Source of the DNA: Bacilli bacterium | Lineage (GTDB): Bacteria; Bacillota_I; Bacilli_A; RF39; UBA660 | Length of the DNA: 64,000 bases | Assembly (NCBI GenBank): GCA_017941235.1 | Contig: JAGAWU010000057.1 | Span: 1-64,000 of the forward strand | Reading direction: 5' to 3' | Shown: positions 17,918 through 28,025 of the stretch, in pieces | How positions within the stretch are numbered: position 1 is the first letter of the stretch | Layout of the letters: the number at the start of each line of letters is the position of its first letter | The notes under the pieces: generated by a model | Databases searched by the model: none | What the model saw: the letters and a program-made list of their open reading frames with translations, nothing else | Told to the model about the DNA's origin: nothing | Translations under genes and position numbers: made by a program

Positions 17918-18913
17918 ATGAATATAGATAGTTTCCTTGATGAATATAAATTTATTAGTGATTTTTATAAAGTTGTTTATAGTCCTGAATATGTTAGTTT
18001 GAGTAAAGATGAGAAAAAAGAAGTATTAATTAGACTTATAGAAATTAATACACAGAGAAAAAATAGTGATATTATTAAAAGACTTGAAGGGAATTTAGAA
18101 CTTTCTATTTCTTCTAAATATGAGGAAAAAGAAGTTTTAAAGGATATAGCGCGTCCTAAAAGGGTAAAGCAAAGAAAGTTTGAAGATGTTAATATTAATC
18201 CAATTTTAGAATGTAGTTCAATAGAACAAATGCTTTCTTTAGGACTTATACCTAAAAAAGAGGATGAAGAATCCTTAAAGAAAATTCAAAAAATATTACT
18301 TACTATAGTTCGTGAAATTGAAGAATATAAATTACTTCAAGTAGAAGAAGAAAGTGATTTTTTTGATGAAGAAATTGAAAAACTAGAGAATATATTTGAG
18401 ATAATAAGTGATTATGCATTTTATGAAGAAAATGTAGAGATAGAAACTCAGAGTGATTTTTCTGTTGTATATTTACCTAATAATTTATGCTTTGGTGATG
18501 ATAATAATTTTTCACCTTTATATAAAGATATAGAAAAAAATAAAAAACAAGAAGTACTTGTTTCTATGATTGATTCAATTAAAAATCAAGAATTTAAAGG
18601 TTTAAAGAGATTTGGTAATCATTTTTCTGATTTTTATGAACTTAGAAATGGGCAACAAAGAGTAGTTTTTAATTTTATTACTCCTAAAATTGCAGTGGTA
18701 ATATTTGCGTTTACTAAGAAAGTTGATAATGATAAGAAGTATAGAATGGAACTTTCTAATAGAATAAAAAAATATAGAGGAATGAAGTCTCAATTAAAAA
18801 AGGTATTTAAAGATGAAAAATTTATATCAAAACAAATAGATATTGATACAGCTATTTATGGGTTAATTCATAAAGAAAAAAGCCTTGTAAAAGTAGGTGA
18901 AGATAATGAATGA
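17918..18913 (+). CDS. Unrecognised protein with a C-terminal RelE/HigB-like domain
   Basis: The protein has 331 residues. The first ~210 are acidic and helical with no known domain. The last ~100 resemble the RelE/ParE/HigB (phage Gp49-like) toxin fold: LKRFGNHFSDFYELR, then GQQRVVFNFI, KIAVVIFAFTKKVDN and a final Arg-rich helix. In toxins of that family such residues build an mRNA-cleaving or gyrase-targeting domain, but whether this domain is active cannot be told. No small antitoxin gene follows. Instead, a 638-residue gene overlaps its end by 8 bases. ATG 17918 follows GAGAGGGG. The start and expression are well supported; the function is open. Confidence 0.65.
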   Translation: MNIDSFLDEYKFISDFYKVVYSPEYVSLSKDEKKEVLIRLIEINTQRKNSDIIKRLEGNLELSISSKYEEKEVLKDIARPKRVKQRKFEDVNINPILECSSIEQMLSLGLIPKKEDEESLKKIQKILLTIVREIEEYKLLQVEEESDFFDEEIEKLENIFEIISDYAFYEENVEIETQSDFSVVYLPNNLCFGDDNNFSPLYKDIEKNKKQEVLVSMIDSIKNQEFKGLKRFGNHFSDFYELRNGQQRVVFNFITPKIAVVIFAFTKKVDNDKKYRMELSNRIKKYRGMKSQLKKVFKDEKFISKQIDIDTAIYGLIHKEKSLVKVGEDNE

Positions 18914-20822
18914 AATTATTAAAAATATAGAAAATAAAGTAGAATATAATCAAAAACTATTAGATAGTTTTGATTATTTAATTGATATGAATAAAAAGCT
19001 AGATGAAATATTAGTACTTGTTTGTGATAATAAGGGGAGTATTGCTTCTGAAAAACTTTCTTTTATAGGTAGAGATGAACTTATAAAGTATTTTGTAACT
19101 TTTCTTAGATTTTATGATACAAAAGATGAACAAGAAAAAATAATGGAGACTGTTGATTTTTTCCTTTATGATGGAAAAGTTAGGGACTTAAGAATTAAAA
19201 AGTTTAATTTATTATTTACATTGTCGGTTTTAATATATGAAATGAAATTCAAAAATTCTGAAGAAGTATTTAGTGAAATGGAAAAATATAAGAAACGTTT
19301 TTCTGAAGTCTATGGGGCTGATTTTTATGAAGTGTTAGAAGAACTATCTTGTACACCAGATTTTTCTCTTATTTATACTATTTTATATAATTATAATGAT
19401 GTTATACATCATGATTATAAATCAGAAAACACTTGTATTAGAATTGATATTTTAAGACACACTATAGCTGTTAGTGATAATCCATTCTATGATAAGTATA
19501 TTGAAGATGAAGATATTAGAGTTGATTATGCACTTTTACTTTTGGATACTTATAATGCTGTTATAAAACAAAAAATAGAGGAATATAGAAAAGAATTAAG
19601 AAAGATTAGAAAAGAGAATTCTGTTTTATTAACAAAGTTAGAAAAACTTAAAAGAATTAGTGATAAATTAGGAAAAGAGATGATTAGTCCAAGTGTTTTA
19701 TCAAATATTTTGGATGATTCAGATGAGTCAATTAAAATACTTTCTTCGATAGCAAAATCTAATTCAGATTTAGTTAGTGAAACTGAAAAAGAATTTACAT
19801 TAAAAGAAAAATTAATTTATATTTTATATAGTTATCATTATAATTTTGATGAATTGTCTTCTGAATTTAAAAATAATATAAATAGTATTAATATAGATAT
19901 ATTAAAAGAGAATTTAGATAAACTAAAAGGTAGTCATATTGTACTTTCTAATACTAATTTAGAGTATATTATTAATTATAATAAGTTAATTGATTTTGAT
20001 AGATTAAAACCTTTTATATCTAGAGGAGTAATATATAGTTTAATTTTAAATAATAATATAAAACTTTTAACTTCAGATGAAGAATTTAATAATTTTTATA
20101 ATAATATTAAACTTTTTGAAGATTTTAATATTAATATTACTGATGTTGCTCAAGGACATTTCTCTTTATTTTTTATAAATCATGAATATTTAAAGAGTAT
20201 ATTAAATATTTATACTTCTTATGATATTAAAATAGATGGTAATAATTTAATTAGATTTGTTGATACTAATAATCTTGATGTTATAGATTTATTTATAGAA
20301 GAGGGATATGGAGATTTTATATTATCTAATTTAGATTATTTAGATGATGGTGAAAATATAGCTAAGAGAATTCATATTAATAATTTAGTTGAAAGCGATT
20401 CGGTATATGGAGGAAGTATTAATTCAGATTTACTTAGTGAAGGTAGTTTCTTTGTTAGTGATAGATATTTAGATGATGCTTGTTCAAGTAAAGTTAGTTA
20501 TTTTCAGAATAAAGAAATAAAAGATATTCTTGATAATTCTTTTAGAACTAATATATCTAAGGAATTATCATTTAGTGATTTAGTTTTAAAATTAGATAGT
20601 AATTATAAAGATAGTAATTCTAATATATATAGTTTTGATGGAATTATTATTTCTAGAAATAAAGTATTAAGAAATTTAGAAGCTTTAAAAGGTACAAATT
20701 ATTCGGATTTAGATAAAGTATTTAATAGTGTTATTTATAATTCTCTTCTTGGAGTAGATGATTTAAAGACTATTTCTTCTGAGATTAAAAAATTATTTGG
20801 TATAACTAAAGAATTAAATTAA
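18906..20822 (+). CDS. Unrecognised large helical protein
   Basis: The product is 638 residues, mostly helical, with a strongly charged coiled-coil segment near residues 215-250 (KQKIEEYRKELRKIRKEN). The C-terminal ~250 residues are rich in Asn, Asp and Ile. There is no signal peptide or membrane helix and I recognise no family. It overlaps the preceding toxin-fold gene by 8 bases, so the two are co-translated and may interact. It ends 51 bases before dnaG. ATG 18906 is preferred over GTG 18897 because of the spacing to GTAGGTGA. Confidence 0.65.
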   Translation: MNEIIKNIENKVEYNQKLLDSFDYLIDMNKKLDEILVLVCDNKGSIASEKLSFIGRDELIKYFVTFLRFYDTKDEQEKIMETVDFFLYDGKVRDLRIKKFNLLFTLSVLIYEMKFKNSEEVFSEMEKYKKRFSEVYGADFYEVLEELSCTPDFSLIYTILYNYNDVIHHDYKSENTCIRIDILRHTIAVSDNPFYDKYIEDEDIRVDYALLLLDTYNAVIKQKIEEYRKELRKIRKENSVLLTKLEKLKRISDKLGKEMISPSVLSNILDDSDESIKILSSIAKSNSDLVSETEKEFTLKEKLIYILYSYHYNFDELSSEFKNNINSINIDILKENLDKLKGSHIVLSNTNLEYIINYNKLIDFDRLKPFISRGVIYSLILNNNIKLLTSDEEFNNFYNNIKLFEDFNINITDVAQGHFSLFFINHEYLKSILNIYTSYDIKIDGNNLIRFVDTNNLDVIDLFIEEGYGDFILSNLDYLDDGENIAKRIHINNLVESDSVYGGSINSDLLSEGSFFVSDRYLDDACSSKVSYFQNKEIKDILDNSFRTNISKELSFSDLVLKLDSNYKDSNSNIYSFDGIIISRNKVLRNLEALKGTNYSDLDKVFNSVIYNSLLGVDDLKTISSEIKKLFGITKELN

Positions 20823-20850
20823 TTGAAAAAATAATATATTTATGTAATAA
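20823..20850 (+). promoter_or_regulatory. Possible promoter of dnaG-rpoD-trmK
   Basis: TTGAAA (20823-20828) and TAATAA (20845-20850) are 16 bp apart, immediately after the stop of the 638-residue gene. The -10 is weak. Confidence 0.45.
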
Positions 20851-20873
20851 TATTAGTGTTTGGAGGGACTTTC

Positions 20874-22607
20874 ATGAATGGAGGAACACTAAGTAATTTA
20901 ATACGTAGTAAAACTGATATAGTAGATATTATTGGTGAGAGAATTCCTCTAGTTAAAAGAGGAAAGAATTTTTTTGGGGTATGTCCATTTCATGATGATA
21001 CTAATCCCTCTATGTCTGTATCACGTGAAAAACAAATATTTACATGTTTTACTTGTCATCATACTGGTAATGTATTTACCTTTTTAATGGATTATGACAA
21101 GATGAGTTTTAATGAAGCACTTAAATATTTAGGTGATAGAGTTGGGGTTGATACTAAAGGTGTTTCGATAAAACAAAGTAATACTAAATATAGTAGATTT
21201 TATGAAATATATGATTTATCTGTTAAATATTATCAAAATAATTTACTTTCAAGTTTTGGTAGTAATGCAAGAAATTATTTGGAAAATAGGGGTATAGATA
21301 AAGATACAATTAAAAAGTTTTCTATTGGTCTTTCTTTACCTAATAATAATGATTTAACAGAGCTTTTAACTAAGAAAAAATATGATATAGAAGATCTTAA
21401 TAAGATAGGTCTTTCTAATAATAATTTTGATATATATAAAGATAGAATAATGTTTCCACTTTTTGATATAAATGGAAGAGTTGTAGCGTTTTCTGGTAGA
21501 ATATATGATAATCGTGATGAGAGTAAATATATTAATACTAAGGAGACTCCTATATTTATAAAAGGAGAACAACTTTATAATTATCATATAGCTAAAGAAG
21601 AAGTTAGAAATAGTAAGTACTTAATAATTATGGAAGGGTTTATGGATGTTATTAGAGCAAGCACTATAGGCCTTTCAAATGTAATAGCGCTTATGGGAAC
21701 TGCTTTAACTAAAGAACAAATGAAATTAATTAAGAGACTTTCTAATAATATTGTACTTTGTTTAGATGGGGATAAGCCAGGACAGAGTGCTAGTTATAAG
21801 ATAGGAGAAGAATTTTTAAAAGAAAACATAGAAGTAAAAGTTGTAAGCCTTCCTAATAATGATGATCCTGATTCTTTTATACTTAAAGAAGGGAAAGATA
21901 AGTTTTTAAGTTATATAGAGAATGCAGTTAACTATAGTGATTTTAAAATTAATATGATGAAAGAAGATGTTAATTTTAATAGTGATATAGAGAAAGCTAA
22001 CTATATAAATAAAGTAATTGAAGAACTAGTTTCTTTAAATGATGAAATTAGAATTGAAATAATATTAAAAAAACTTGCAAAAGAGTTTGATTTGGAGTAT
22101 AATACCCTCGGAAAAAGGTTTCAAGAATTAAAAGATAAGAGTAATGTTAAAAAAGAACAAAAAGTTAAAATTGAACCTATTAAGACAACTCGAAAGAATA
22201 AGTATAATCAAGCAATAGAACAAGTAATATATTTTATGCTTACTAATGAGTGGGTTATAACAGAAGTAGAAAAAGAAAGACTTCTATTACCAGATGAGAA
22301 ATTTAGAATTTTAGTACAAGAAATAATATATTACTATAAAACGTTCGGAAGTATTAATGTTGCTGATTTTTATACTTATGTGCAAGAAAAAAAGGATTTA
22401 GTTCCAAGTGTTAATGATATTTTGAATGGTCAATATAATGAAAAAGTTGATAGAGATACTTTGTTTCTATATTTTGGAGTAATTAGAGATTATAGTAGAA
22501 AAAATCAAATTAAGAGACTAAAAGAAAAAATGATTAACGAAATTGATCCTTTAGAACAAGCAAGGCTTGCTGATGAGATAAGAAAACTCAGAATAGGAGA
22601 AGTGTAA
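20874..22607 (+). CDS. dnaG: DNA primase DnaG
   Basis: DnaG makes the RNA primers for replication. The 577-residue protein has the N-terminal zinc-binding module with C37, H40, C58 and C61. Next come the DnaG core with the EGFMDV and CLDGDKPGQ motifs of the TOPRIM domain (about residues 250-340) and a C-terminal helical part that would bind the replicative helicase. ATG 20874 is used with GGAGGGAC before it. It is followed after one base by rpoD, the classical macromolecular-synthesis order. Confidence 0.96.
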   Translation: MNGGTLSNLIRSKTDIVDIIGERIPLVKRGKNFFGVCPFHDDTNPSMSVSREKQIFTCFTCHHTGNVFTFLMDYDKMSFNEALKYLGDRVGVDTKGVSIKQSNTKYSRFYEIYDLSVKYYQNNLLSSFGSNARNYLENRGIDKDTIKKFSIGLSLPNNNDLTELLTKKKYDIEDLNKIGLSNNNFDIYKDRIMFPLFDINGRVVAFSGRIYDNRDESKYINTKETPIFIKGEQLYNYHIAKEEVRNSKYLIIMEGFMDVIRASTIGLSNVIALMGTALTKEQMKLIKRLSNNIVLCLDGDKPGQSASYKIGEEFLKENIEVKVVSLPNNDDPDSFILKEGKDKFLSYIENAVNYSDFKINMMKEDVNFNSDIEKANYINKVIEELVSLNDEIRIEIILKKLAKEFDLEYNTLGKRFQELKDKSNVKKEQKVKIEPIKTTRKNKYNQAIEQVIYFMLTNEWVITEVEKERLLLPDEKFRILVQEIIYYYKTFGSINVADFYTYVQEKKDLVPSVNDILNGQYNEKVDRDTLFLYFGVIRDYSRKNQIKRLKEKMINEIDPLEQARLADEIRKLRIGEV

Positions 22608-22608
22608 A

Positions 22609-23700
22609 ATGGTTGACGAAATAAAGACAATGGAAAAGAGAAAAGAAGAATTAGTTGCTTTAGGAAAGAAACAAGGGTTTATTACATATGAACAACTTGC
22701 TGATGAATTAAAGGGCTTAGATATAGATAGTGATGTACTTGATGACTTATATAATACTTTAGTAGAAATGGGAATTGAAGTAGTTGCTGAAGGTGATCAA
22801 GGACAAGAAGAAGTACAAGGTGGAGTAGTAGATCTTGAGGTAGAAGAGTTAACTTTATCTAAAGATGTAAGAATAAATGATCCTGTTAGAATGTATTTAA
22901 AAGAAATAGGACGTATCAACTTACTTACTACAGATGAAGAATTTGAATATGCTAATAGAGCTATTGAAGGTGATGAAGAAGCTAAGAAGATGCTTGCTGA
23001 ATCAAATCTTCGTTTAGTTGTTAGTATAGCTAAAAGATATGTTGGACGTGGTATGGCTTTTCTTGATTTAATTCAAGAAGGAAATATAGGTTTAATGAAA
23101 GCAGTAGATAAATTTGATCCATCTAAAGGTTATAAATTTTCTACTTATGCTACTTGGTGGATAAGACAAGCAATTACACGTGCTATAGCTGATCAAGCTA
23201 GAACTATTAGAGTTCCTGTACATATGGTTGAAACAATTAATAAACTTTCTCGTATTCAGAGACAATTAACACAAGAATTAAATCGTGAACCAACAGATGA
23301 TGAACTTGCTGAAAAGTTAAATATACCAGTAGAAAAAGTTAGAGAAGTATATAAAATAAGTCAAGATCCAGTATCACTTGAAACACCAATAGGTGAAGAA
23401 GAAGATTCACACTTAGGTGATTTCTTACCAGATGAAAGAGCACTTGGACCTGAAGAATATACTACACAAGAAATGCTTAAAGAAGAACTTGATGGTGTTT
23501 TACTTACACTTACTGATAGAGAAGAAAAAGTATTACGTTTGAGATTTGGTCTTGATGATGGACAATGCAGAACACTAGAAGAAGTTGGACAAATATTTGG
23601 AGTTACTAGAGAAAGAATTCGTCAAATAGAAGCAAAAGCTCTTCGTAAACTTCGTCATCCATCTCGTTCAAGAAAACTTAAGGATTTCATGATAGATTAA
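22609..23700 (+). CDS. rpoD: Primary sigma factor RpoD (SigA)
   Basis: This 363-residue sigma-70 factor directs RNA polymerase to TTGACA/TATAAT promoters. Visible parts are an N-terminal region 1.1-like helical domain, region 1.2 ([11 protein letters not shown]), region 2 with [12 protein letters not shown] and [10 protein letters not shown], region 3, and region 4 with the helix-turn-helix [21 protein letters not shown]. Length is typical of Bacilli SigA. ATG 22609 follows AGGAGAAGTG inside the end of dnaG. The promoters found in this window match its expected specificity. Confidence 0.97.
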   Translation: MVDEIKTMEKRKEELVALGKKQGFITYEQLADELKGLDIDSDVLDDLYNTLVEMGIEVVAEGDQGQEEVQGGVVDLEVEELTLSKDVRINDPVRMYLKEIGRINLLTTDEEFEYANRAIEGDEEAKKMLAESNLRLVVSIAKRYVGRGMAFLDLIQEGNIGLMKAVDKFDPSKGYKFSTYATWWIRQAITRAIADQARTIRVPVHMVETINKLSRIQRQLTQELNREPTDDELAEKLNIPVEKVREVYKISQDPVSLETPIGEEEDSHLGDFLPDERALGPEEYTTQEMLKEELDGVLLTLTDREEKVLRLRFGLDDGQCRTLEEVGQIFGVTRERIRQIEAKALRKLRHPSRSRKLKDFMID

Positions 23701-23701
23701 T

Positions 23702-24376
23702 ATGATTATAAATAAAAGATTAAAAGAAGTAGGAAGATTAGTTGATGACAATTCTTCCTTTTTAGATATTGGTTGTGATCATGCATTTCTTGATATTTAT
23801 CTTGCTCAAGATAAAAAACGTAAATTTAAAAAAATAGTTGCAAGTGATAATAAGGAAGGTCCACTTACACAAGCTAAAAATAATATAAATCAACATAAAT
23901 TATCTAAAGAAATAGAATTAAGACTAGGCGATGGTTTAGATACCTATACAGATGATATAGACACAGTTATTATATCTGGTATGGGTGGAAGAAATATGAT
24001 TGGTATAATAAAAAATCATTTAGAGTATTTAAAGACAATAGATACATTTATTCTTTCACCTAATAATTATCAAGTTGATGTTAAAGAGTATTTAACTAAA
24101 GTAGGTTATTATATTGAAGATGAAGTGTTAATTAAAGATTCTAAGTTTATATATCAAATTATAAAATTTAAAAAGGGAAGGAAAAAATATAGTAAAAAAG
24201 AATTATTCTTTGGACCAGTTTTACTTACTAAAAAAGATGATAACTTTATGCATTATTATAAGAGAGAATTAAAATCTAGAGAAATAATAATGGAACTTCT
24301 TCCTAAAGGTTTTTCTTTTAGAAAAGTTAAACTAAAAAAAGAAATGAAACTTATAAAAAGTGAAATAAATAATTAA
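23702..24376 (+). CDS. trmK: tRNA (adenine22-N1)-methyltransferase TrmK
   Basis: TrmK methylates N1 of A22 in tRNA. The 224-residue protein has the Rossmann SAM-binding motif FLDIGCDHAFL near residue 20, the GDGLD motif and the catalytic-loop sequence ISGMGG, all typical for the YqfN/TrmK family. The ATG lies one base after the rpoD stop codon, so translation is probably coupled. trmK is also found close behind sigA in Bacillus subtilis. Confidence 0.93.
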   Translation: MIINKRLKEVGRLVDDNSSFLDIGCDHAFLDIYLAQDKKRKFKKIVASDNKEGPLTQAKNNINQHKLSKEIELRLGDGLDTYTDDIDTVIISGMGGRNMIGIIKNHLEYLKTIDTFILSPNNYQVDVKEYLTKVGYYIEDEVLIKDSKFIYQIIKFKKGRKKYSKKELFFGPVLLTKKDDNFMHYYKRELKSREIIMELLPKGFSFRKVKLKKEMKLIKSEINN

Positions 24377-24380
24377 TTTA

Positions 24381-24418
24381 AAAAGAGTGTTAAACTTGTT
24401 TGTTTATACTCTTTTTTT
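24381..24418 (+). terminator. Terminator of dnaG-rpoD-trmK
   Basis: AAAGAGTGT pairs with TATACTCTTT across a 15-base loop (one G-U pair), followed by seven T. Confidence 0.8.
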
Positions 24419-24525
24419 GTTTATAATATAAAAATTAAAATTAAAAAGGTAAAAATAGTATACTTGAATTGAGTGATGTTTCATGATAAAATTTTACTTG
24501 GATTTATAATTTGGGAGGAGAGAAA

Positions 24526-24981
24526 ATGGAAGAATTTAATACAATTGAAAAGGTTAAACAATTATTTGAAAGTGTAGGAGGATTAGGAAATGAAAACTTA
24601 TTTTTTGTTACTTGCCAAGATAAACAAAAAGTAAGTGGCGCTGTTGCTGGTATTGAATATCCATATGATGGATTATTAATTAATGCTAGTGAAAAAGGTA
24701 TTGGAATGTTTTATTTAAAGGGTAGTGCTTTAAGTGGATTAATTACATTATCTAGTCCATCTAAAATGACATTAGATAAACAAAATTATATATTTATACC
24801 AAATGAAAATATAGGAAATATAGTAGTTAAAAATTTTGCACTATTTAACTCGAAAACAAAAAGAATTGAGATAAATACAACAGATGGTAAATCTCATAAA
24901 TTATATGCAAAACTAGATGAAAATGGTTTCCCTTATCATAAAGATAATTTTGCTAAATGGATTCAAAAGTATTCTAAATAA
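24526..24981 (+). CDS. Unrecognised small protein
   Basis: I do not recognise this 151-residue protein. It is beta-rich, with sequences such as NLFFVTCQDKQKVSGAVAG and GLLINASEKGIGMFYLKG that suggest a PH-like or small beta-barrel fold. No signal peptide or membrane helix is present. ATG 24526 follows a strong GGGAGGAG; a TATAAT at 24505-24510 lies too close to serve it, while TATACT at 24459-24464 is a possible -10. It stands alone between the trmK terminator and ppdK. Confidence 0.6.
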   Translation: MEEFNTIEKVKQLFESVGGLGNENLFFVTCQDKQKVSGAVAGIEYPYDGLLINASEKGIGMFYLKGSALSGLITLSSPSKMTLDKQNYIFIPNENIGNIVVKNFALFNSKTKRIEINTTDGKSHKLYAKLDENGFPYHKDNFAKWIQKYSK

Positions 24982-25209
24982 ATAAGAAAAAAATTGAAGG
25001 TATGTTCATTTAAATATAAAAATATGGAGTTATATTGGGATTGCGATATTTTAGGATATGAAGGAAAATATAGAATAAATTTATATATAATATTAAGAAC
25101 TCGTATTATAAAAATCCATTTTCTAAAAATAATGTATTTTATATTGATGGTTAAATATACTTTTATTTTTTTTTAGAGATGTAAAAGAAAAAACGGATAT
25201 AAAAAGCGT
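24982..25209 (+). other. Gene-poor stretch with a possible decayed reading frame
   Basis: A frame open from a TTG at 24994 has no convincing start signal, and its second half has an unlikely composition. Joining its first part (25024-25083, starting MELYWDCDI) with another frame that ends at 25157 in NPFSKNNVFYIDG would give a more protein-like sequence. This suggests a frameshifted remnant of a small gene. Nothing else is visible before the hairpin at 25210. Confidence 0.25.
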
Positions 25210-25256
25210 AAACTTTCTATAATTTATTAAGTAATTATAGAAAGTTTTAGTTTTAT
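25210..25256 (+). terminator. Long perfect hairpin upstream of ppdK
   Basis: Fifteen perfectly paired bases (25210-25224 with 25233-25247) around an 8-base loop are followed by TTAGTTTTA. It probably terminates upstream transcription; a regulatory role in the ppdK leader is possible. Confidence 0.7.
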
Positions 25257-25290
25257 TTGATATACTTTAATAGAATAGGAAGGGTGAAAT

Positions 25291-27921
25291 ATGAAATACG
25301 TTTATTCTTTTAAAGAGGGAAATAAAGATATGCGTGAAATACTTGGTGGTAAGGGAGCTAATCTTGCTGAGATGACTAATTTAGGTCTTCCAGTACCACA
25401 AGGTTTTACTGTGTCTACTGAAGCTTGTAATGATTATTATGAAAATAATTTAAAAATTAGTGATGAAATTACTATTCAAATATTTGAAAAGCTTGAAGAG
25501 TTAGAAAGAATAACTGAAAAGAAATTTGGAGATAAAGAAAACCCACTTTTGGTATCTGTAAGAAGTGGTGCTAGAGCTAGTATGCCTGGTATGATGGATA
25601 CTATTTTAAATTTAGGTATGAATAGTGAAGTTTGTGAGTCTTTAGCTATTAAGACAAATAATAGAAGATTTGCACTAGATAGTTATAGAAGACTTATTCA
25701 AATGTATAGTGATGTTGTTATGAATCTTCCTAAAGGATCTTTTGAAGGGTTATTTGATGAATATAAGAAGGAAGTAGGTAAAGAACTTGATACTGATCTT
25801 AATTCTCAAGATTTAGAAGAAGTAATTAGAAGATATAAGAGAGAATACTTAAAACTTGTTGGAAAAGAATTTCCAGAAGATCCACGTGAACAATTAATAG
25901 AAGCTGTTAAAGCTGTGTTTAGAAGCTGGAATACTGATAGAGCTAAAACTTATAGAAAACTTAATGATATACCTGAAGAATGGGGTACAGCTGTTAATGT
26001 ACAATCAATGGTATATGGTAATACAGGAGATAATTCTGGTACTGGAGTATGTTTTACTCGTAATCCTTCTACTGGTGAAAATGAACTTTTTGGGGAGTTT
26101 TTAATTAATGCACAGGGTGAAGATGTGGTTGCTGGTATTAGAACTCCTGAAAGTATAGATAAATTAAAAGAAATAATGCCTGAATGTTATGAAGAATTTA
26201 AAAGAGTATGTGAAATTCTAGAAAAACATTATAAGGACATGCAAGATATGGAGTTTACTATTGAAAATAGAAAACTATATATGCTTCAAACTAGAAATGG
26301 AAAGAGGACTACTAAAGCTGCTATTAAAATTGCAGTTGATCAAGTTAGAGAGGGATTAATTACTAGAAATGAAGCTCTTCTTAGAATTGAACCTAAAGAT
26401 TTAGATCAACTTTTACATCCTATATTTGATGAAAAAGATTTAAAAGCAAAAGAAGTAGTAGCACATGGACTTGCTGCATCACCTGGTGCTGCATGTGGTA
26501 AACTATATTTTTCTAAAGAAGATGTTTTAAAAGCACATGATAATGGTGAAAAAGATATTATTCTTGTTCGAGAAGAAACTTCTCCTGAGGATATAGAAGG
26601 TATGAATGTAGCTCGTGGTATTTTAACTGTTAGAGGTGGTATGACTTCTCATGCTGCTGTTGTTGCTCGTGGTATGGGTACTACTTGTGTTTCTGGATGT
26701 TCATCAATAGTTGTAGATATATCTAATAAAACTATTAAAACTTTAGACGGTAAAATATTAAGAGAAGGAGAATATATTAGTTTAGATGGTTCAACAGGTA
26801 ATGTATACTTTGATAAAATAAATATGTTAGAAGCTGAAATAAGTGGAGACTTTGAAGAATTTATGAGATGGGCTGATGATGTTAGAAGATTAGAGGTTAG
26901 AGTTAATGCTGATACACCTAGAGATGCTAAAGTTGCTCGTAAATTTGGTGCTCAAGGTATAGGTCTTTGTAGGACTGAGCATATGTTTTTTGATGAGGCG
27001 AGAATATTTAATTTTAGAAGAATGATTATAGCTCCAACATTGGAAAAAAGGGAAGAAGCTCTTTCTAAAATACTTCCTTATCAAAGAGAAGATTTTGAAG
27101 GATTATTTACAGAGATGAATAATCTTCCTGTTATAATTCGTTTTCTTGATCCACCACTTCATGAGTTTTTACCAAAGAAAGATAGTGAAATTCGTATGCT
27201 TGCTGAATCACTTGGAGAAGATTTCAATTTTATAAAAGAGAAAGTAGATAGTTTAAAAGAGTTTAATCCTATGATGGGACATCGTGGATGTAGACTTGCT
27301 ATAACATATCCAGAAATAGCTAGAATGCAAACAAGAGCTGTATTAGAAGCTGCTATTAATGTTAAGAAAAAAGGACTTAATCCTGTTCCTGAGATTATGA
27401 TTCCTTTAGTTGGAGATGCTAAAGAATTTGTATTTGTTAAGACAATAGTTGATTTAGAGGCTAAAAAAGTATTTGAAGAAAATAATATGACTATTGATTA
27501 CAAGGTTGGTACTATGATTGAAATACCTCGTGCTTGTGTTGAGTCTGATAAAATTGCAAGTGTTGCTGAGTTCTTTAGTTATGGTACTAATGATTTGACT
27601 CAATTAACATATGGTTTCTCGAGAGATGATGCTTCTAAATTCTTAAAGGATTATTACGATAAAAAAGTATTTGATAATGATCCATTCCAATCTATAGATA
27701 GGGATGGAGTTGGTAAGCTTATGTCACTTTCTAGTATATTAGCTAGAAGTGTTAGAAGTGATATTTCACTTGGTATTTGTGGTGAACATGGTGGAGATAA
27801 AAACTCTATTGAGTTTTGTCATAATATAGGACTTGATTATGTATCTTGTTCTCCATATAGAGTACCAATTGCTAGACTTGCTGCTGCTCAAGCTGCAATC
27901 AAAGCAAAAAACAATAAGTAA
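25291..27921 (+). CDS. ppdK: Pyruvate, phosphate dikinase
   Basis: PPDK interconverts pyruvate + ATP + Pi and phosphoenolpyruvate + AMP + PPi. In anaerobes with PPi-linked glycolysis it often runs toward ATP. The 876-residue protein has the N-terminal ATP-grasp domain (GGKGANLAEM near residue 19, SVRSGARASMPGMMDTILNLG). The swivelling phosphohistidine domain has the catalytic His454 in GGMTSH. The C-terminal TIM barrel has GLCRTEHMFF, MIEIPRA and ICGEHGGD with the catalytic Cys. Length is typical. It is a single-gene unit, closed by a strong terminator. Confidence 0.97.
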   Translation: MKYVYSFKEGNKDMREILGGKGANLAEMTNLGLPVPQGFTVSTEACNDYYENNLKISDEITIQIFEKLEELERITEKKFGDKENPLLVSVRSGARASMPGMMDTILNLGMNSEVCESLAIKTNNRRFALDSYRRLIQMYSDVVMNLPKGSFEGLFDEYKKEVGKELDTDLNSQDLEEVIRRYKREYLKLVGKEFPEDPREQLIEAVKAVFRSWNTDRAKTYRKLNDIPEEWGTAVNVQSMVYGNTGDNSGTGVCFTRNPSTGENELFGEFLINAQGEDVVAGIRTPESIDKLKEIMPECYEEFKRVCEILEKHYKDMQDMEFTIENRKLYMLQTRNGKRTTKAAIKIAVDQVREGLITRNEALLRIEPKDLDQLLHPIFDEKDLKAKEVVAHGLAASPGAACGKLYFSKEDVLKAHDNGEKDIILVREETSPEDIEGMNVARGILTVRGGMTSHAAVVARGMGTTCVSGCSSIVVDISNKTIKTLDGKILREGEYISLDGSTGNVYFDKINMLEAEISGDFEEFMRWADDVRRLEVRVNADTPRDAKVARKFGAQGIGLCRTEHMFFDEARIFNFRRMIIAPTLEKREEALSKILPYQREDFEGLFTEMNNLPVIIRFLDPPLHEFLPKKDSEIRMLAESLGEDFNFIKEKVDSLKEFNPMMGHRGCRLAITYPEIARMQTRAVLEAAINVKKKGLNPVPEIMIPLVGDAKEFVFVKTIVDLEAKKVFEENNMTIDYKVGTMIEIPRACVESDKIASVAEFFSYGTNDLTQLTYGFSRDDASKFLKDYYDKKVFDNDPFQSIDRDGVGKLMSLSSILARSVRSDISLGICGEHGGDKNSIEFCHNIGLDYVSCSPYRVPIARLAAAQAAIKAKNNK

Positions 27922-27929
27922 TTAAACTA

Positions 27930-27957
27930 AAAAAGACTAGAGAAATCTAGTCTTTTT
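27930..27957 (+). terminator. Terminator of ppdK
   Basis: Twelve perfect base pairs (27930-27941 with 27946-27957) close a GAAA tetraloop, with the T run in the 3' arm. Confidence 0.92.
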
Positions 27958-28025
27958 AAATTAAGTCACATTCAATAATTTAATCATTTAATTTTATGGT
28001 AAAATAATTGTAGGATGTGAGAATA

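Noticed and set aside
27958-28025. M-box riboswitch before the Mg2+ ATPase
   Set aside because: The gap is only 68 bases and holds no M-box motif.
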